From an uncultured Clostridia bacterium (lineage in GTDB: Bacteria > Bacillota > Clostridia > Oscillospirales > CAG-272): DNA of 15,312 bases. The stretch lies in contig CAJGCF010000035.1 of NCBI GenBank assembly GCA_904501865.1, positions 1 through 15,312 on the forward strand, in the 5' to 3' direction. The position numbers were made by a program, and so were the translations under genes. The notes beneath the pieces are model-generated. The model worked only from the letters and a program-made list of their open reading frames with translations, did no database searches and was not told the DNA's origin. Position 1 is the stretch's first letter. Each line of letters starts with the position of its first letter. Shown here one piece after another: positions 12,565 through 15,312 of the stretch.

Positions 12565-15045
12565 TCAATTATTCTCGGCGGTCAGACTCTCCTTTTGAGC
12601 CGAGGATTTTTTTGTGAAGGTCATCTTTTCCCCGTCAAAGCTTACGAAAACGTAATCTCCGCGCTTGAAATCTCCGCGCACCATAGCCTCGGAGAAGGGG
12701 GTCTCTATCATCTTTATAATAGCTCTGCGGAGAGGTCTCGCGCCGTATTCTGGGGCACGCTCACTTTCGGCTATGGCAGAGGCAACGCTCCCATCGAATT
12801 CAATAAGCAGCCCCGTGCTCTCTATTCTGTCTGCGACGGAGGAGAGCAGAAGCTCGGCAATTCTGCATAGCTCGTCCTTGTCCAAGGGCTTGAAGATGAT
12901 GACTTCATCTATGCGGTTAAGAAATTCGGGACGGAATGAGGTGCGTAGCCGGTCGAGCACCCTCTGTCTCATATTCTCAAGCTCACCGCTGGCGCCCGTA
13001 GAGAAGCCCAAACGCCCCACCTCACCGTGCAATCTCGCGCCGAGGTTGGTTGTCATTATTATAATGGAATTTTTAAAATCCACGCGTCTGCCCTGTGAAT
13101 CTGTGAGCGCTCCGTCGTCGAGTATCTGCAAAAGAAGATTGAATATGTCGGGGTGAGCTTTTTCTATCTCGTCGAAAAGCACTATGGAATAAGGGCTCCT
13201 GCGTATTTTTTCAGTGAGTATGCCGCCCTCATCGTAGCCCACGTAGCCTGGTGGCGAGCCTATGAGCTTTGACACGCTGTGCTTTTCCATATATTCAGAC
13301 ATATCAAGTCGTATCATAGCGTCGACGCTGCCGAAAAGCGAGAGTGCAAGAGCACGGCAAAGCTCTGTCTTTCCCACGCCCGTCTGCCCCGCGAAGATAA
13401 ACGAGCCTGTCGGGCGAGAGGGGTCCTTGAGCCCCGTGCGTCCTCGCCGTATAGCACTCGCTATGGCGGATATGGCGTCGTCCTGTCCTATCACGCGCTC
13501 TTTTAGTTGCTCCTCAAGCGCGGCAAGTTTTTTGCCCTCGCTCTCAAGCAGTTGACTTACGGGTATGCCCGTCCATTGAGTTACTATGTCGGCAACGTCG
13601 TCGGAGCGGAGAGAGAGCTCCTCAAGATTTTTGCGCCTTTCCCATTCGCTTTTTGCCTCGTTGTACTGCTTTTTAAGCTCGTCCTCTTTGTCTCGAATAG
13701 ACGCGGCTGCCTCAAAATTCTGCTCCGTGACCGCCTCTGCCTTTTCACACTCAAGCCTTTTTATCTCCTGCTCCATCTGTCTGTGCTCGGGAGGACTTGT
13801 GAACATCTTGAGTCGCAAGCGCGCCGCCGCCTCGTCGATGAGGTCTATTGCCTTGTCGGGCAGGAATCTATCGTTTATATACCTAACAGAGAGCTCCACC
13901 GCCGCCGTAAGTGCCTCGTCGGAGATAGTGAGCTTGTGGTGAGATTCGTACTTTGAGCGTAGTCCTCGCAGTATCTGCAAGGTCTCGTCCTGCGAGGGCT
14001 CGCCTACGGTGACGGATTGAAAGCGACGCTCGAGCGCCGCGTCCTTTTCAATATGCCTGCGGTATTCGTCAATAGTGGTAGCGCCTATGACCTGAAGCTC
14101 ACCGCGTGCCAGCGCGGGCTTGATTATATTCGCCGCGTCCACAGCGCCTTCTGCCGCTCCCGCACCTATTATGGTGTGTATCTCATCAATAAATATTATG
14201 ACGTCGGGGTCTTTTTCTACCTCCGCGAGTATTTTTTTGAGCCTTTCCTCAAATTCACCGCGGTATTTCGCGCCTGCAATCATACTCGCAAGGTCAAGGG
14301 ATATAACGCTTTTGTCGCGTAGCGTTTCGGGCACATCCCCCTCGGCTATCCTTTGCGCCAAGCCCTCTACCACGGCGGTCTTACCCACCCCAGGCTCGCC
14401 GATAAGACAAGGGTTGTTTTTGCTTCTGCGCGAAAGTATCTGTATAACTCGCTCGGTCTCGCCGTCTCGTCCAATTATAGGGTCGAGTCGCCCTCTGCGC
14501 GCCATATCAAGAAGGTCCCGTCCATAAGACGAGAGCGCGCTTTTTTCGTTTTGCTTGGTCTTTTGCGCCACGCCGCCGCGAGCGCCTGCCGCCCCCGATG
14601 TCTTGCCTGGCGTGGTCTCAAGATACGCCTCAACATCATTTTTGACATCCATTACGGATACGCCAAGGCTCTCAAGCATTCTGACCGCCACGCAATCACG
14701 GTCAGAGACGAGGGATAAGAGCAGATGCTCTGTTCCAATGTATGCGTGCCCGCTCTGTATGGACTGATAGGCAGAGCCCTCTATTATTTTTTTTGTCCTC
14801 GGTGTCATATCCGAGGGCGAGACCAGCCCCGGCGATCCTATTCCCGTTATTTCTATCATCTTGTTTTTTATACTGTCAAGCTTAGCTCCGCGAGAAGAAA
14901 GTATCTTTTCCGCGGCAGAGTCGGCGGTCGCCATCAGACCAAGCAGAAGATGCTCACTGCCTATATACGAGTGCCCAAGGTCACACGCATATGTCAGAGC
15001 CATATTGAGCGCGTACTGGGCTTTGGAAGTAAATTTGTTGGACAT
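12565..15045 (-). CDS. clpC: ATP-dependent Clp protease ATPase subunit ClpC
   Basis: Hexameric AAA+ unfoldase that feeds proteins, including arginine-phosphorylated ones, to ClpP. The 826 residues run as follows. A double Clp-N repeat occupies about 1-140, with YIGSEHLLLGL and YIGTEHLLLSL as the repeated core. AAA domain 1 has Walker A GEPGVGKT (216-223) and Walker B IIFIDEIH (283-290). The middle domain at about 415-475 contains a UVR-like segment (EQNFEAAASIRDKEDELKK). AAA domain 2 has Walker A GQTGVGKT (553-560), Walker B VLFDEIEKAHPDIF (622-635), an LGF ClpP-docking tripeptide (679-681) and sensor-2 YGARPLRR (767-774). The LGF loop means it should partner with ClpP, unlike ClpB. Start ATG 15045 has AGAGG 6 bases upstream and lies one base after the stop of the mcsB-like gene. 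The single middle-domain coiled coil and UVR segment favour ClpC over ClpE. Confidence 0.96.
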   Translation of the reverse strand: MSNKFTSKAQYALNMALTYACDLGHSYIGSEHLLLGLMATADSAAEKILSSRGAKLDSIKNKMIEITGIGSPGLVSPSDMTPRTKKIIEGSAYQSIQSGHAYIGTEHLLLSLVSDRDCVAVRMLESLGVSVMDVKNDVEAYLETTPGKTSGAAGARGGVAQKTKQNEKSALSSYGRDLLDMARRGRLDPIIGRDGETERVIQILSRRSKNNPCLIGEPGVGKTAVVEGLAQRIAEGDVPETLRDKSVISLDLASMIAGAKYRGEFEERLKKILAEVEKDPDVIIFIDEIHTIIGAGAAEGAVDAANIIKPALARGELQVIGATTIDEYRRHIEKDAALERRFQSVTVGEPSQDETLQILRGLRSKYESHHKLTISDEALTAAVELSVRYINDRFLPDKAIDLIDEAAARLRLKMFTSPPEHRQMEQEIKRLECEKAEAVTEQNFEAAASIRDKEDELKKQYNEAKSEWERRKNLEELSLRSDDVADIVTQWTGIPVSQLLESEGKKLAALEEQLKERVIGQDDAISAIASAIRRGRTGLKDPSRPTGSFIFAGQTGVGKTELCRALALSLFGSVDAMIRLDMSEYMEKHSVSKLIGSPPGYVGYDEGGILTEKIRRSPYSIVLFDEIEKAHPDIFNLLLQILDDGALTDSQGRRVDFKNSIIIMTTNLGARLHGEVGRLGFSTGASGELENMRQRVLDRLRTSFRPEFLNRIDEVIIFKPLDKDELCRIAELLLSSVADRIESTGLLIEFDGSVASAIAESERAPEYGARPLRRAIIKMIETPFSEAMVRGDFKRGDYVFVSFDGEKMTFTKKSSAQKESLTAENN

Positions 15046-15046
15046 T

Positions 15047-15312
15047 TCAGACCTCTTGTTTTTCGGTGATTTTCAGGGATATGTATTTTCTTGCGAAATC
15101 AGCGCGAAGCTCGTCACACTCCTCAAGGGAGGAACACCTGCCACCGCCCGATATGACGGAGGAGTCAAGCCCCTCTGCAAGCATAAAATTTAGCGCGGCA
15201 ATGTCCGGCAGGGGCTCAAGCTCTTGTGAGCCGTATCCCAGAGCGTGGCTCAGACGTATCCGCGAGAGCAGGGTGAGCAGTTCACCCTGTGAGAGCAGTC
15301 GGGCGTATGAGA
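15047..15312 (-). CDS. mcsB: Protein arginine kinase McsB, C-terminal part
   Basis: Only the last 87 residues lie in the window; the frame is open to the edge. They begin SYARLLSQGELLTLLSRIR and continue LSHALGYGSQELEPLPDIAAL. The LLSRIRLSHALGYG stretch corresponds to the LLS(D/R)VRLG(V)xLG segment near the end of bacterial ATP:guanido phosphotransferases (McsB), which phosphorylate arginines to tag proteins for ClpC-ClpP. Location supports the call: mcsB directly precedes clpC in ctsR-mcsA-mcsB-clpC operons, and the stop codon (15047-15049) is one base from the clpC start. The tail (ISGGGRCSSLEECDELRADF) diverges from the Bacillus protein as I remember it. The kinase active site is outside the window, so activity cannot be judged. 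Confidence 0.75.
   Translation of the reverse strand, partial: SYARLLSQGELLTLLSRIRLSHALGYGSQELEPLPDIAALNFMLAEGLDSSVISGGGRCSSLEECDELRADFARKYISLKITEKQEV

Noticed and set aside
12573..12610. CTCGGC...GCCGAG inverted repeat followed by GATTTTTTT near the end of clpC, considered as a plus-strand terminator
   Set aside because: The loop is 19 bases, the stem only 6 bp, it lies inside clpC codons, and no plus-strand gene needs a terminator there.
13507..13956. Plus-strand frames opposite clpC (several of 100-160 codons)
   Set aside because: All lie inside the certain clpC gene, with basic, serine- and leucine-rich translations typical of antisense frames and no start signals.

Overview
The window looks like chromosomal core DNA from an anaerobic, low-to-mid GC Clostridia bacterium, probably a gut Oscillospirales or Christensenellales type. 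The evidence is the dnaK-dnaJ-prmA gene order, the mcsB-clpC pair (a Firmicutes arrangement), strong AGGAGG-like ribosome sites, Firmicutes-style sigma-A promoters, and dispersed-looking intergenic hairpins. The taxon is an inference from gene content and style, not from a marker alignment. There is no phage, insertion sequence, CRISPR array, tRNA or rRNA. Genes are tightly packed and every intergenic gap is under about 220 bases.

Layout. (1) 1-3807, plus strand: the 3' part of dnaK, then dnaJ, then prmA, which is the end of a heat-shock operon. The 155-base dnaK-dnaJ gap carries two strong hairpins. (2) 3907-5163, plus strand: a two-gene operon with its own promoter, made of a stand-alone LytTR DNA-binding protein and a LiaF-like membrane protein whose start overlaps the regulator's stop (ATGA). 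It ends at a bidirectional terminator. (3) 8306-5135, minus strand: a four-gene operon with a perfect-consensus promoter (TTGACA, 17 bases, TATAAT). In order it encodes a Crp/Fnr-type regulator, a lipoprotein substrate-binding protein, a permease and an ATPase of the NitT/TauT (SsuABC-like) class. A CRP/FNR-style palindrome sits on the predicted transcription start. (4) 8385-11660, plus strand: a sugar nucleotidyltransferase, galE and galM, a galactose/UDP-sugar operon with its own near-consensus promoter. (5) 15312-11541, minus strand: the 3' end of mcsB (arginine kinase), clpC, then murI, which has its own extended -10 promoter.

How the parts fit. Two protein-quality-control loci (DnaK/DnaJ and McsB/ClpC) flank two small regulated membrane loci (a LytTR/LiaF-like probable envelope-stress pair and a Crp-led ABC importer) and a Leloir-type sugar operon. 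The convergent galM/murI junction holds three stacked hairpins arranged so that each operon is predicted to run through the other operon's terminator, giving about 110 bases of complementary 3' UTR.

I see no clearly undescribed multi-gene system here. The most interesting items are the self-regulation architecture of the Crp-led importer, the LytTR/LiaF-like pair, the crossed terminators, the hairpin pair between dnaK and dnaJ, and the nucleotidyltransferase linked to galE/galM. Very large antisense frames over dnaK and galE/galM were judged to be codon-usage shadows.
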